Under the pieces are notes generated by a model. The model made no database searches. It saw only the letters and a list, made by a program, of their open reading frames with translations, and was not told the origin of the DNA. DNA of 64,000 bases from Nemophila menziesii (lineage: Eukaryota; Streptophyta; Magnoliopsida; Boraginales; Hydrophyllaceae). The translations under genes and the position numbers were made by a program. Of this stretch, positions 1-13,858 are shown piece by piece (positions within the stretch are counted from its first letter, which is position 1; every line of letters starts with the position of its first letter). The stretch covers positions 21,725,620-21,789,619 of the forward strand of contig JARWIR010000021.1 of NCBI GenBank assembly GCA_029959085.1, given 5' to 3'.

Positions 1-3000
1 AAAATAATATAGTCTAAACAAAAACATCTATTATATATAAATACATTGTCAATAATTATTTAGATGTCAAACATTCATATTTAAGTTATTCAGATACAGT
101 ATCCATGATAACACCATGTCACTTATCATCCAGATTTCTACAGAACTAACTCTTCCTCTCTTATCATTTACACGCTCTCCCAAATTTTGCCTATGTTAAA
201 CCTATTAAATTAAATATGTAAAAGGAATAAATTCATTAAAATTTGATGTGCATGTATTGCATCCGGGAGTTATGTTCCACTCAAATGCAATAAAGGGAAG
301 CAACTCGTTTTCTCAACCATTTAGTCCATGTGTTTGATTTTTTTGCCAGTCGTATTAGGTGGGATTGGGCTTAGTTGTTTTACTTTATTTATTAATTTTA
401 TTTTATCTTGTTAAGTATCTAATTTTTTTTTATTTTGTATTATGTAACCTTAACTTTTTAAAGTAATTTATGGATTAAGGTACAACCTTGAGTTGCATTA
501 TATCCCTACCTAAGTGTTATATCAAAAATCATTATTGGAAATATTCATCTACCTTGAAAAGATATGTAACTTACACATGAGATCTTCCGATTGTGATTAT
601 AAAGACATTACATGGACAAGAAATAACACAACCTCGAACGTCATTAGCAACGATGTTGAAAGCAACATAAAAAAGTAGTCGTTGATAAAGTTCATTTAGC
701 AACAAGCTGGAAATGGTTGTCATTGTTAATAAGAAAAGAGGATAATATTATAGCATCAACGGAGACATTATTTGCTCAAGTCAATTAATTCCAAAAAATA
801 TTATTTTTAATAAAATTATGTCGACATATAAATGGCGCTAAATACCAAAGACCACCCTGTGGGCTACTAATTCAATTCGCCAAGTACTTATCTTCTAAAA
901 ATTACACTAAGAACTCCTAGTGGTGTCAAAATACACTCACCAAATATACTTCATCCCATTGTTAGGTTATCTGTGGCATATGCATTCCTTTTATGTGAAT
1001 GTGCCTGATTATCTCAACATTTTTCCGCATAAAAAATACATAAATTCCCTTGTATATATTAAAATTTGTATTTATTATTCTTATTCGATTTGTGTTCTTA
1101 AATATTCTTTTTCAATTTAATTTTAGTTAAATTACTATTATAACATTTTACAATGAATGATTTAATAAAGTCTGAGCTTTAAGATCCCGTTATAAGCTAA
1201 GGATTGAAAAAGTGCTTACAGAGGAACCATAATGTAATACAAAGAAAGATCTATAAATTCTCTCAAATCTTATATATTTATATCAAAAAGAAATTCAAAC
1301 ATGTGTAATAAGGTTTAAAATTCCTATAATGTCATTGTAACGTAAACATTCATAGCAAGAACAATGTTTATAGAACACCTTGTTGTTATATAATATATAT
1401 GACTTTCTGAAATAGTTAGAATACTTATCACTTATATTTTGAAAAAAATGTTAAAATATCAATCATGACAATTAGTATAATTGACAATTTACATTGCTTG
1501 AGCTATGGAATGGTGAGGGGAGAAAATGATACTTTTGAGCATACATGGATCACAACACTAAAATATTAAATCAATAATTGAAGCACGAGGAGTTAGCTGG
1601 CAAAATCGATGTTATCCACGTTTGTATAAAGCCATGTAAAATATTCAGGCTGAATCCTAATCTGGTTCGCCGATCTGATCTAAACATATAAAGTCCATAT
1701 ACCGTGACCGGTTAGAAAATGTGAAATATTTTTTGGCAAGTTTAGATCTTAGTTCTGATGCTTTGATATGGAACAATCAGAATCGAAAAAAGGTTACGAT
1801 TCATGTTTTTCTTCAGTATACTTTGTATTTTCTATAAACCGAGTACTTATAGTACAAACAAAAAAGGGCTTCAGTAGACCGGACTGGTACTTATGGCGCT
1901 ATAATTTTTTTATTTAGTTCGAAATTACTTGTGTGAACGTTGTTGAAAGTCTTTACATACAAATTTTTATTACCTTAATCAACCGAAGCATATACATACC
2001 AACAAAAACCAAGATTTTTTTGCTTCTTATATACAATACCAAATTTCAATTATTTGTTTTCCAAAAATGATAAAATCGTTACAGGGTTTGCATATGTACT
2101 TTAAATGACGGGACATGAACTCTTTCACACCACCCATAAAAACTGACTACGACCTATAATATATTCAGCCCACCCATAGTTTCGGAGCACTTTAAACTTG
2201 TGTAGTCTTGTGTTTGACTTGTCTATAGTGATATTGTATATGTAGTCGTGAACATGTTCAAGTACATTCAGAGGAACAATGTTTAAATTTTTTAGTAAGG
2301 AGGGGGGTTTAATCATCGGGAACCATAATTATATACTTATCAAGAATATCAATGTCGCATTCCCTATCACGATTAAAAAACTAGATTATATTCACAAAAT
2401 CAGACTCAACGACCATCTTGCATCACAAATAATTACCGACCGGAAAGAGTTATTCTAACCCACAAGGACTGAGTCTAGGCCAACTATCTTAGAAAAACTT
2501 GGTAACTGCAACGAAATAATCAGTATACTTAAAAGACTACATAACACTTTAATCCCATGTACAAAACTCATAAATGACTGGCAATATTTTACACAACCGC
2601 ATCAAAATAAGAACAATATTTATTAATAAACATATGTACTATAACCAAATAAAACTGTATGAAATGGGTAAAAACACATCAACATTAATAATGGTTGTGT
2701 GTTTCGATCTGAACAGGTAAAGGCTTATCTTCACTAAAACAGTTTCGGAGCACCAAACAAAAACACTCATAGATCACAAATAAGAGTGTCAATGAAGATA
2801 AAACACATCGGACGTCATATATGTTACAATTTTTAATGGCAATTGGCATAAACCTATCACAATATATAAGTATTACGAGTTTAAATAACAATGGATAACG
2901 ACCAACAACACTCATTCTGATGTCAATATTGAAAGAAACATAAAAGACATTGCGAAACTGATGAAATTACATATAAAACTCCAGATTAGATGAACAAAAA

Positions 3001-4968
3001 AGACAAATAAATAGTTCAAACTGAAGAATAAATATGTTATGATGATTCTTATATCTAAGATAAAACAAAAATAAAAAAATTTTAAATACATGCTCGAAGG
3101 TTGTAAACAAGAAAACTTAAGGTTAAACATGCTGTTATAAACATAATTTACAAAAAAACATAATACGCAAGCGAAAAATAAACATAAAGGAAAAAATAGA
3201 ACAAAATTCAAACTTGGAGATCACGTGAGGATCAAAAGCTCCATGATAGTGATGATTGCTTGAGCTTTAACGACCGTAAATAATTGTCCTCTACTTAAGG
3301 ATTAACGACTGTGATATGGTAGAACTTGAATTTCAAAAATGTATGGAGGTAAGATGAAGTTTGGAGTTCTAGTTCGTGTCATTTAGCTAAATAATTAATC
3401 TTGAATGATTTGTTACTATAATGATCTTAAACTTTTTGCGAGTGGGTTGGTTCGTTTACGTCCTATACATTCCTTTGTGGTTTTTGTCCTTGTTCTGTTG
3501 TATAGATATAAAATAAAAAACACCATATAAGATATGAAAAAAAACTTATTTCGGTATTAACAAGACCACTTCCGTATGACATGTTTGGAGAAAAAACACA
3601 TTATCTTCTCGGATGAGAGGTGAATTAGCATGCATAGTAAAAATAATGCGACATCAGCTATGTGGTGGAGAAATTTGCAAAGTAAAGATTTGGTCAACGA
3701 TATATAGTGTAGAGTAAAAATGCCGACTTCCATGTCAAAGATGTGGAATATACAAAATTATTTAGTATTCAAACCTGATATGAAATTAATTAAAGAAGTA
3801 GGTGAGTTCATCAATTCTAGTTCTTATAAAGTGAAAGTTCGTATTTTCTCAAGAGATTTTATCCGAGAATGGGGAGATGAAGGAGTTAGTGGTGTCGTAA
3901 TTTTTCGCAAACAATTAAAAGCAAGGAAGACAAAATATATGTGGTTTTAGATATATACGGATGGATGCTTTTATTAAGCAAGCAAATAGGCTTTAATTTA
4001 AGGATTATTTTGGGATATGAATGAAGATTTTTTTATGCTGATTTACTGGCGTGAGTGAACTTGACTAGTTCTGAGCACTATACGTTTGACTTAAGATAAT
4101 CACAGAGATGCACATAGATTTTTGTAAGTGAGACTGGCCTGTAAGAGTTAGACATTGTGAAGAATGTTTTCAACTTTATGGATTCGCACCGGGCGAGATT
4201 ATGGGGATATAGGGTCGAAATATGAACTTTACGTTGGTTCATACATATATATAGGAAAATACAACTACGGATTTATCAGCTTGGCTAATAATGAGTACTT
4301 CTAGATATAATATTAGTGCAATACCCCCTGGGAAATTTATGGAGATATTTCACCAGAGTTAGGTTCGGTTTAACAACACTTAGAATAGTAATAGACAACC
4401 TTTAAGGGTTTATCAAGATTTCTATTACTGATCATTAGTCTCAAATAACTGAAAAAAAAGACAATTGTATAAATTCAAATTCTAGTATTATTAATATATT
4501 TTTTTCTTTCAAATAAATAACCAACTTGAACTTTGAATAAAAAATAAAAATAGTAATTGATGTATAACTGTAGTGACAACTTACATAGTGCGGGGGAGGG
4601 GGTGTCTTCATAGCGCACCCTAATTATTCAATTTTAAAAATGTTTAAAAAAACATTATAACGCCTTCTCTTAAGTCTTATAAATTCACTCCCCCACTCTT
4701 CACTAAATTTTAAAATTCATCTCATTATTTTTAATTTCTTTGATCATTTACTAGTTATAATATATTGACTTATACTAATTAAAAAAAACTAATATTGGAA
4801 TTTATATTGTAATTTTTTTTAATATAGAAAGCCTTAGAACAAATTTTTTTATAATATTGATACCTATATTAGAATTAGGTCAAACAAATTCCAGGTTCCA
4901 TTAGATATTTCTTATGATGTAGGGAACTTAAATAAAAGAGTAATAAAATAGCTGAGAATAAATAATAG

Positions 4969-5098
4969 AATGAGGCAACTACGGCAACTAGGGTTTTTGG
5001 GATTTCTTAGAGGGTGGTTGCCCAAACCTTTTGTTCTGTTTTTTGCCAATGATTTCTTGCATCAAAACCCTAAATTTAACAACCCTCATGGCCTCATT
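4969..5098. repeat. Imperfect inverted repeat with teloboxes inside the macrosatellite unit
   Basis: The outer arms AATGAGGC (4969-4976) and GCCTCATT (5091-5098) are exact complements. Inside them, CTAGGGTTTT and AAAACCCTAAA form a second complementary pair. AAACCCTA is the plant telobox, here present in both orientations. The same structure occurs in units 2, 3 and 4 and in both segments of unit 5 (partly decayed in the first). Its function is unknown; it may be the remnant of a small foldback element. Confidence 0.6.
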
Positions 5099-5149
5099 GC
5101 GATGCCGAAGTTCTAAGATCGTTGAACATGCTATTACACATAATTTTTT

Positions 5150-5465
5150 ATTACTTTATTTTTGAGTTATATGAGAAAGACCTGACCTATATGGTGTGAC
5201 AACCTACCTAATGTTTGTGGGTTTTCAGCATGACATGGTTAAATCTTTGTATTATCCTTTTGTTTTCAGATTTTATACAATTAGTCCTTATGTTTCATCA
5301 AGAGGCTGTGATGATTTTTTTTCTAAAAATTATTTATTTCTGAGCTATTTTATGAGTAGATTTAGATGATCTGACCCGTATCTTGGCGGGGCATCCTAAT
5401 TGTTGGGTTTGCAGCCATGGCGTGGTTAGACTCTTTATTCGCTCCAATCATAATAGATCTGAGCC
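5150..5465 (+). repeat. Internal imperfect direct duplication in the macrosatellite unit
   Basis: Two stretches of about 120 bp, near 5164-5260 and 5342-5445, share the order GAGTTAT/GAGCTAT, CTGACC, CAACCTA/CATCCTA, GTGGGTTTTCAGC/TTGGGTTTGCAGC, CATGACATGGTTA/CATGGCGTGGTTA and a T-rich tail. Both occur in units 2-4. The first is largely deleted in the first segment of unit 5. This is an old duplication that predates amplification of the array. Confidence 0.6.
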
Positions 5466-6393
5466 TCTATTAGAAGTTGTACAAATATTGATTTAATTGT
5501 GTTAAATATTTCTCCTACGGTGGTTAAATATCTTTATATTATATCTTGGGTCATATTCCAGATTTTTTTATTGAAATTTAGCACTATTGACTTTGGGTTC
5601 TTAATCTAATTCCATTGTTTTTTAATGTTTCACTAGTGTTTCTGTTTTATATTACCATATTATGCGTGTCTGTTTACTTGTAAGTATAGGTGGGAATTTC
5701 TGCATGTTTGGAAGTAATCTTGTATTTGAGTGAGCTGGAAATTCCTTCGTTTTTTAGATAGAATACAACATAATTGCAGTAAAGGTAAAAAAGGAAGGAC
5801 ACTTGTCTTTTCCACCCCTCTTTCATAATTTCTAGTGAGATTTTTTCGATTGTATCCTCTATATGGTGGATGTAGGATTTATTGTCTTCTTCTCACTCTC
5901 TCGTGTCTTCATTATAATTTTATTGTAATTTTTTTGTTTTCTTGTTCTAGATAAATTTAATATTGATTTTCTAAGTTTCAGTTAAATCATTAATTCGATA
6001 TAATATATTTGTTTCTTAGTGTTTTATAAAATTTTAAGTTAGTCCATGTCGTATTTCCATACAATTTAATTATAAAATAATAAGATTAGTCAATATCCTC
6101 TCAAACTTTTGGATTTTAGTTTGTTCTATCATGTTTACTTGAATTTTAAATTTAGTCCCAAGAATATGTCATATTTATAGATTATGGAGTTATGTGGTTA
6201 TTTCTGGTGCATTTTAGAATAAAAAATTCAATGGGACAACAGTTAAAATATGTGTTAATATGAACACCAATTGTAGTATTTTTCATTAATTTGTACACTA
6301 CAGTATTTTGGAAGTTGAAGGACAGCAAGGTGAAAAGAAAGCAACAAATAACTAGTTTAGATACTTGCAATTTCTATACTGTTTAGATACTAA

Positions 6394-9300
6394 AAAATAA
6401 TATAGTCTAAACAAAAACATCTATTATATGTAAATACATTGTCAATAATTATTTAGATGTCTAACATTCACATTTAAGATATTCAGATACAATATCCATG
6501 ATAACACCATGTCACTTATCATCCAGATTTCTACAGAACTAATTCTTCCTCTCTTATCATTTACACGCTCTCCCAAATTTTGTCTATGTTAAACCTATTA
6601 AATTAAATATGTAAAAGGAATAAATTCATTAAAATTTGATGTGCATGTATTGCATCCGGGAGTTATGTTCCACTCAAATGCAATAAAGGGAAGCAACTCG
6701 TTTTCTCAACCTTTTAGTCCATGTGTTTGATTTTTTTGTCAGTCGTATTAGGTGGGATTGGGCTGAGTTGTTTCACTTTATTTATTAATATTTTTTTTTT
6801 ATCTTGTTAAGTATCTAATTTTTTTTATTTTGTATTATGTATCCTTAACTTTTTAAAGTAATTTATGGATTATGGCACAACCTTGAGTTGCATTATATCC
6901 CTACCTAAGTGTTATATCAAAAATCATTATTGGAAATATTCATCTACCTTGAAAAGATATGTAACTTACACATGAGATCTTCCGATTGTGATTATAAAGA
7001 CATTACATGGACAAGAAATAACACAACCTCGAACGTCATTAGCAACGATGTTGAAAGCAACATAAAAAAGTAGTCGTTGATAAAGTTCATTTAGCAACAA
7101 GCTGGAAATGGTTGTCATTGTTAATAAGAAAAGAGGATAATATTATAGCATCAACGGAGACATTATTTGCTCAAGTCAATTAATTCCAAAAAATATTATT
7201 TTTAATAAAATTATGACGACATATAAATGGCGCTAAATACCAAAGACCACCCTGTGGGCTACTAAAACAATCCGCCGAGTACTTATCTTCTAAATATTAC
7301 ACTAAGAACTCCTAGTGGTGTCAAAATACACTCACCAAATATACTTCATCCCATTGTTAGGTTATCTTTGGCATATGCATTCCTTTTATGTGAATGAGCC
7401 TGATTCTCTCAACATTTTTCCGCATAAAAAATACATAAATTCCCTTGTATATATTAAAATTTGTATTTATTATTCTTATTCGATTTGTGTTCTTAAATAT
7501 TCTTTTTCAATTTCATTTTATTTAAATTACTATTATAACATTTTACAGTGAATGATTTAATAAAGTCTGAGCTTTAAGATCCCGTTATAAGCTAAGGATT
7601 GAAAAAGTGCTTAAAGAGGAACCATAATGTAATACAAAGAAAGATCTATAAATTCTCTCAAATCTTATATATTTATATCAAAAAGAAATTCAAACATGTA
7701 TAATAAGGTTTAAAATTCCTATAATGTCATTGTACCGTAAACATTCATAGCAAGAACAATGTTTATAGAACACCTTGTTGTTATATAATATATATGGCTT
7801 TCTGAAATAGTTAGAATATTTATCACTTATATTTTGAAAAAAATGTTAAAATATCAATCATGACAATTAGTATAATTGACAATTTACATTGCTTGAGCTA
7901 TGGAATGGTGAGGGGAGAAAATGATACTTTTGAGCATACATGGATCACAACACTAAAATATTAAATCAATAATTGAAGCACGAGGAGTTAGCTGGCAAAC
8001 TCGATGTTATCCACGTTTGTATAAAGCCTTGTAAAATATCTAGGCTGAATCCTAATCTGGTTCGCCGATCTGATCTAAACATATTAAGTCCATATACCGT
8101 GACCGGTTAGAAAATGTGAAATATTTTTTTGCAAGTTTGGATCTTAGTTCTGATGCTTTGATATGGAACAATTAGAATCAAAAAAAGGTTACGATTCATG
8201 TTTTTCTTCATCATACTTTGTATTTTCTATAAACCGAGTCCTTATAGTACAAACAAAAAAGGGCTTCAGTAGAGCGGACTGGTACTTATGGCGCTATAAT
8301 TTTTTTTTATTTGGTTCGAAATTACTTGTGTGAACGTTGTTGAAAGTCTTTACATACAACTTTTTATTACCTTAATCAACCGAAGCATATACATACCAAC
8401 AAAAACCAAGATTTTTGTGCTTCTTATATACGATACCAAATTTCAATTATTTGTTTTCCAAAAATGATAAAATCGATACAGGGTTTGCATATGTACTTTA
8501 AATGACGGCACAGGAACTCTTTCGCACCACCCATATAATATATTCAGCCCACCCATAGTTTCGGAGCACTTTAAACTTCTGTAGTCTTGTGTTTGACTTG
8601 ACTATAGTGATATTGTATATGTAGTCGTGAACATGTTCAAGTACATTCAGAGGAACAATGTTTAAATTTTTTAGTAAGGAAGGGGGTTTAATCATCGGGA
8701 ACCATAATTATATACTTATCAAGAATATCAATGTCGCATTCCCTATCACGATTAAAAAACTAGATTATATTCGCAAAATCAGACTCAACGACCATCTTGC
8801 ATCACAAATAGTTACCGACCGGAAAGAGTTATTCTAACCCACAAGGACTGAGTCTAGGCCAACTATCTTAGAAAAACTTGGTAATTGCAACGAAATAATC
8901 AGTATACTTAAAAGACTACATAACACTTTAATCCCACGTACAAAACTCATAAATGACTGGCAATATTTTACACAACCGCATCAAAATAAGAACAATATTT
9001 ATTAATAAACTTATGTACTATAACCAAATAAAACTGTATGAAATGGGTAAAAACACATCAACATTAATAATGGTTGTGTGTTTCGATCTGAACAGGTAAA
9101 GGCTTATCTTCACTAAAACAGTTTCGGAGCACCAAACAAAAACACTCATAGATCACAAATAAGAGTGTCAATGAAAATAAAACACATCAGACGTCATATA
9201 TGTTATAATTTTTAATGACAATTGGCATAAACCTATCACAATATATAAGTATTACGAGTTTAAATAACAATGGATAACAACCAACAACACTCATTCTGAT

Positions 9301-12300
9301 GTCAATATTGAAAGAAACATAAAAAACATTGCGAAACTGATGAAATTACATATAGAACTCCAGATTAGATGAACAAAAAAGACAAATAAATAGTTCAAAC
9401 TGAAGAATAAATATGTTTTGATGATTCTTATATCTAAGATAAAACAAAAATAAAAAATTGTTAAATACATGCTCGAAGGTTGTAAACAAGAAAACTTAAG
9501 GTTAAACATGCTGTTATAAACATAATTTACAAAAAAACATAATACGCAAGCGAAAAATAAACATAAAGGAAAAGATAGAACAAAATTCAAACTTGGAGAT
9601 CACGTGAGGATCAAAAGCTCCATGATAGTGATGATTGCTTGAGCTTTAACGACCGTAAATAATTGTCCTCTACTTAAGGATTAACGACTGTGATATGGTA
9701 GAACTTGATTTTCAAAAATGTATGGAGGTAAGATGAAGTTTGGAGTTCTAGTTCGTGTCATTTAGCTAAATAATTAATCTTGAATGATTTGTTACTATAA
9801 TGATCTTAAACTTTTTGCGAGTGGGTTGGTTCGTTTACGTCCTATACATTCCTTTGTGGTTTTGTCCTTGTTCTGTTGTACAGATATAAAATAAAAAACA
9901 CCATATAAGATATGAAAAAAACTTATTTCGGTATTAACAAGACCACTTCCGTATGACATGTTTGGAGAAAAAACACATTATCTTCTCGGATGAGAGGTGA
10001 ATTAGCATGCATAGTAAAAATAATGCGACATCAGCTATGTGGTGGAGGAATTTGCAAAGTAAAGATTTGGTCAACGATATATAGTGTAGAGTAAAAATGC
10101 CGACTTCCATGTCAAAGATGTGGACTATACAAAATTATTTAGTATTCAAACCTGATATAAAATTAATTAAAGAAGTAGGTGAGTTCATCAATTCTAGTTC
10201 TTATAAAGTGAAAGTTCGTATTTTATAAAGAGATTTTATCCGAGAATGGGAGCTGAAGGAGTTAGTGGAGTCGTAATTTTTCGCAAACAATTAAAAGCAA
10301 GGAAGACAAAATATGTGTGGTTTTAGATATATACGGATGGATGCTTTTATTAAGCAAGCAAATAGGCTTTAATTTAAGGATTATTTTGGGATATGAATGA
10401 AGATTTTTTTATGCTGATTTACTGGTGTGAGTGAACTTGACTAGTTCTAAGCACTATACGTTGGACTTAAGATAATCACACAGATGCACATAGATTTTTG
10501 CAAGTGAGACTGGCCTGTAAGAGTTAGACATTGTGAAGAATGTTTTGAAATTTATGGATCCGCATTCTGCACCGGGGCGAGATTATGGGGATATAGGGTC
10601 GAAATATGAACTTTACGTTGGTTCATACATATACATATAGGAAAATACAACTACGGATTTATCAGCTTGGCTAATAATGAGTACTTCTAGATATGATATT
10701 AGTGCAATACCGCCTGGGAAATTTGTGGAGATATTTCACCAGAGTTAGGTTCGGTTTAACAACACTTAGAATAGTAATAGACAACCTTTAAGGGTTTATC
10801 AAGACTTCTATTACTGATCATTAGTCTCAAATAACTGGAAAAAAAAGACAATTCTATAAATTCAAATTCTAGTATTATAATATATTATTTCTTTCAAATA
10901 AATAACAAACTTGAACTTTGAATAAAAAATAAAAATAGTAATTTATGTATAACTGTAGTGACAACTTACATAGTGCGGGGGAGGGGGTGTCTTCATAACG
11001 CACCCTAATTTTTCAATTTTAAAAATGTTTAAAAAATACATTATAACGCCTTCTCTTAAGTGTTATAAATTCACTCCCCCCACTCTACACTAAATTTAAA
11101 ATTCATCTCATTATTTTTAATTTCTTTGATCATTTACTAGTTATAATATATTGACTTATACTAATTAAAAAAAACTAATATTGGAATTTAGATTGTAATT
11201 TTTTTAATATAGAAAGCCTTAGAACAAATTTTTTTATAATATTGATACCTATATTAGAATTAGGTCAAACAAATTCCAGGTCCCATTAGATATTTCTTAA
11301 TCACCACATCTTTTCTATTACCAAATTACCCTTTAACATGTAGTATATAATGATGTAGGAAACTTAAATAAAAGAGTAATAAAATAGCTGAGAATAAATA
11401 ATAGAATGAGGCAACTACGGCAACTAGGGTTTTTGGGATTTCTTAGAGGGTGGTTGCCCAAACCTTTTGTTCTGTTTTTTGCCAATGATTTCTTGCATCA
11501 AAACCCTAAATTTAACAACCCTCATGGCCTCATTGCGATGCCAAAGTTCTAAGATCGTTGAACATGCTATTACACATAATTTTTTATTACTTTATTTTTG
11601 AGTTATATGAGAAAGACCTGACCTATATGGTGTGACAACCTACCTAATGTTTGTGGGTTTTCAGCATGGCATGGTTAAATCTTTGTATTATCCTTTTGTT
11701 TTCATATTTGATACAATTAGTCCCTATGTTTAGTCAAGAGGCTGTGATGATTTTTTTTCTCTAAAAATTATTTATTTCTGAGCTATTTATGAGTAGATTT
11801 AGATGATCTGACCAGTATCTTGGCGGGGCAATCTAATTGTTGGGTTTGCAGCCATGGCGTGGTTAGACTCTTTATTGGCCTCCAATCATAATAGATCTGA
11901 GCCTCTATTAAAAGTTGTACAAATATTGATTTAATTGTGTTAAATATTTCTCCTATGGGGGTTAAATATCTTTATATTATATCTTGGTTCATATTCCAGA
12001 TTTTTATATCGAAATTTAGCACTATTGACTTTGGGTTCTTAATCTAATTCCATTGTTTTTTAATGTTTCACTACTGTTTCTATTTTATATTAACTTATTA
12101 TGCGTGTCTGTTTACTTGTAAGTATAGGTGGGAATTTCTGCATGTTTGGAAGTAATATTGTATTTGAGTGAGCTGTTACAACATAATTGCTGTAAAGGTG
12201 AAAAAGGAAGGACACTTGTCTTTTCCACCCCTCTTTCATAATTTCTAGTGAGATTTTTTCGATTGTATCCTCTATATGGTGGATGTAGGATTTATTGTCT

Positions 12301-12806
12301 TCTTCTCACTCTCTCGTGTCTTCATTATAATTTTATTGTAATTTTTTTGTTTTCTTGTTCTAGATAATTTTAATATTGATTTTCTATGTTTCAGTTAAAT
12401 CATTAATTCGATATAATATATTTGTTTCTTAGTGTTTTATAAAATTTTAAGTTAGTCCATGTCGTATTTCCATACAATTTAATTATAAAATAATGATATT
12501 AGTCAATATCCTCTCAAACTTTTGGATTTTAGTTTGTTCTATCATGTTTACTTGAATTTTAAATTTAGTCCCAAGAATATGTCATATTTATAGATTATGG
12601 AGTTATGTGGTTATTTCTGGTACATTTTAGAATAAAAAATTCAATGGGACAACAGTTAAAATATGTGTTAATATGAACACTAATTGTAGTATTTTTCCTT
12701 AATTTGTACACTATAGTATTTTGGAAGTTGAAGGACAGCAAGGTGAAAAGAAAGCAACAAATAACTAGTTTAGATACCTGCAATTTCTATACTGTTTAGA
12801 TACTAA
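6394..12806 (+). repeat. Macrosatellite unit 2
   Basis: This complete unit is collinear with unit 1. It keeps the roughly 50-bp block missing from unit 1 (near 11297-11350). The 76-codon plus-strand ORF present in units 1, 3 and 4 is broken here by an early stop and a 1-nt deletion (near 10227-10250), which argues that the ORF is not under selection. The empty ATGAG site for element A is at 7394-7398. Confidence 0.9.
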
Positions 12807-13807
12807 AAAATAATATAGTCTAAACAAAAACATCTATTATATGTAAATACATTGTCAATAATTATTTAGATGTCTAACATTCACATTTAAGATATTCAGA
12901 TACAATATCCATGATAACACCATGTCACTTATCATCCAGATTTCTACAGAACTAATTCTTCCTCTCTTATCATTTACACGCTCTCCCAAATTTTGCATAT
13001 GTTAACCCTATTAAATTAAATATGTAAAAGGAATAAATTCATTAAAATTTGACGTGCATGTATTGCATCCGGGAGTTATGTTCCACTCAAATGCAATAAA
13101 GGGAAGTAACTCGTTTTCTCAACCTTTTAGTCCATGTGTTTGATTTTTTTGCCAGTCGTATTAGGTGGGATTGGGATTAGTTGTTTCACTTTATTTATTA
13201 ATATTTTTTTATTTTATCATGTTAAGTATCTATTTTTTTTATTTTGTATTATGTATCCTTAACTTTTTAAAGTAATTTATGGATTATGGCACAACCTTGA
13301 GTTGCATTATATCCCTACCTAAGTGTTATATCAAAAATCATTATTGGAAATATTCATCTACCTTGAAAAGATATGTAACTTACACAAGAGATCTTCCGAT
13401 TGTGATTATAAAGACATTACATGGACAAGAAATAACACAACCTCGAACGTCATTAGCAACGATGTTGAAAGCAACATAAAAAAGTAGTCGTTGATAAAGT
13501 TCATTTAGCAACAAGCTGGAAATGGTTGTAATTGTTAATAAGAAAAGAGGATAATATTATAGCATCAACGGAGACATTATTTGCTCAAGTCAATTAATTC
13601 CAAAAAATATTATTTTTAATAAAATTATGACGACATATAAATGGCGCTAAATACCAAAGACCACCATGTGGGCTACTAAAACAATCCGCCAAGTACTTAT
13701 CTTCTAAAAATTACACTAAGAACTCCTAGTGGTGTCAAAATACACTCACCAAATATACTTCATCCCATTGTTAGGTTATCTTTGGCATATGCATTCCTTT
13801 TATGTGA

Positions 13808-13812
13808 ATGAG
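13808..13812. repeat. Left target-site duplication of element A (ATGAG)
   Basis: ATGAG directly precedes the TG of the 5' LTR and is repeated at 26626-26630 after the CA of the 3' LTR. Units 2, 4, 5 and 6 carry the uninterrupted site with a single ATGAG. Confidence 0.95.
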
Positions 13813-13858
13813 TGATGTCTCCCTAATTGTTCTTATTTTCGACCCTTGGGAGACATCA
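13813..13858 (+). promoter_or_regulatory. LTR-terminal stem-loop (46 bp)
   Basis: TGATGTCTCCC (13813-13823) and GGGAGACATCA (13848-13858) are perfect 11-bp complements enclosing 24 bp. The same structure starts the 3' LTR (25063-25108). Hairpins of the same length but different loop sequence start the element B 3' LTR (63176-63221) and, inverted, the LTR fragment ending at 50109. Function is unknown. In RNA it would lie just after the polypurine tract. Confidence 0.7.

Larger units (their letters stand above)
1..6393 (+). repeat. Macrosatellite unit 1
   Basis: This is one complete unit, phased on the anchor at base 1. It differs from its neighbours by a deletion of about 50 bp near 4912, where other units carry a block ending in TAGTATATAATGATGTAG. 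At the site homologous to the element A insertion (near 998-1003) it has one substitution in the ATGAG target. It contains the telobox-bearing inverted repeat (4969-5098) and the internal duplication (5150-5465). There is no supported gene in the whole 6.4 kb. Confidence 0.9.

Noticed and set aside
920..1120. Repeated ORF of 66-78 codons after the element A target site in each unit
   Set aside because: It has no ATG at its start (it opens on GTG), a low-complexity Tyr/Ile/Ser composition, and a length that varies between copies.
2912..3211. 99-codon minus-strand ORF, Phe/Leu/Cys-rich, present in several units
   Set aside because: The composition is what AT-rich, poly-A-containing DNA gives on the opposite strand. 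There is no consistent domain, and it is truncated or shifted in units 4 and 5.
3720..3950. 76-codon plus-strand ORF repeated in macrosatellite units (also 29329-29559 and 35698-35928)
   Set aside because: It is broken in unit 2 by a stop and a 1-nt deletion, loses its start in unit 5, and most differences among copies change the amino acid. No family is recognised, so I do not call it a gene.
4580..4620. GGGGGAGGGGGTGTC G-rich patch in each macrosatellite unit, considered as a polypurine tract
   Set aside because: No LTR-like TG start follows it and no direct long repeat flanks the unit, so the unit cannot be shown to be an LTR element.
8310..8330. GGTTCGAAATTAC, similar to a tRNA B box
   Set aside because: There is no matching A box or cloverleaf upstream, and other units have TAGTTCG, so no tRNA or SINE is supported.
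13279..13479. 66-codon ORF in unit 3 resembling a soluble protein
   Set aside because: In the other units the same frame contains a TGA (ACACATGAGATC where unit 3 has ACACAAGAGATC), so it is open only through one substitution.
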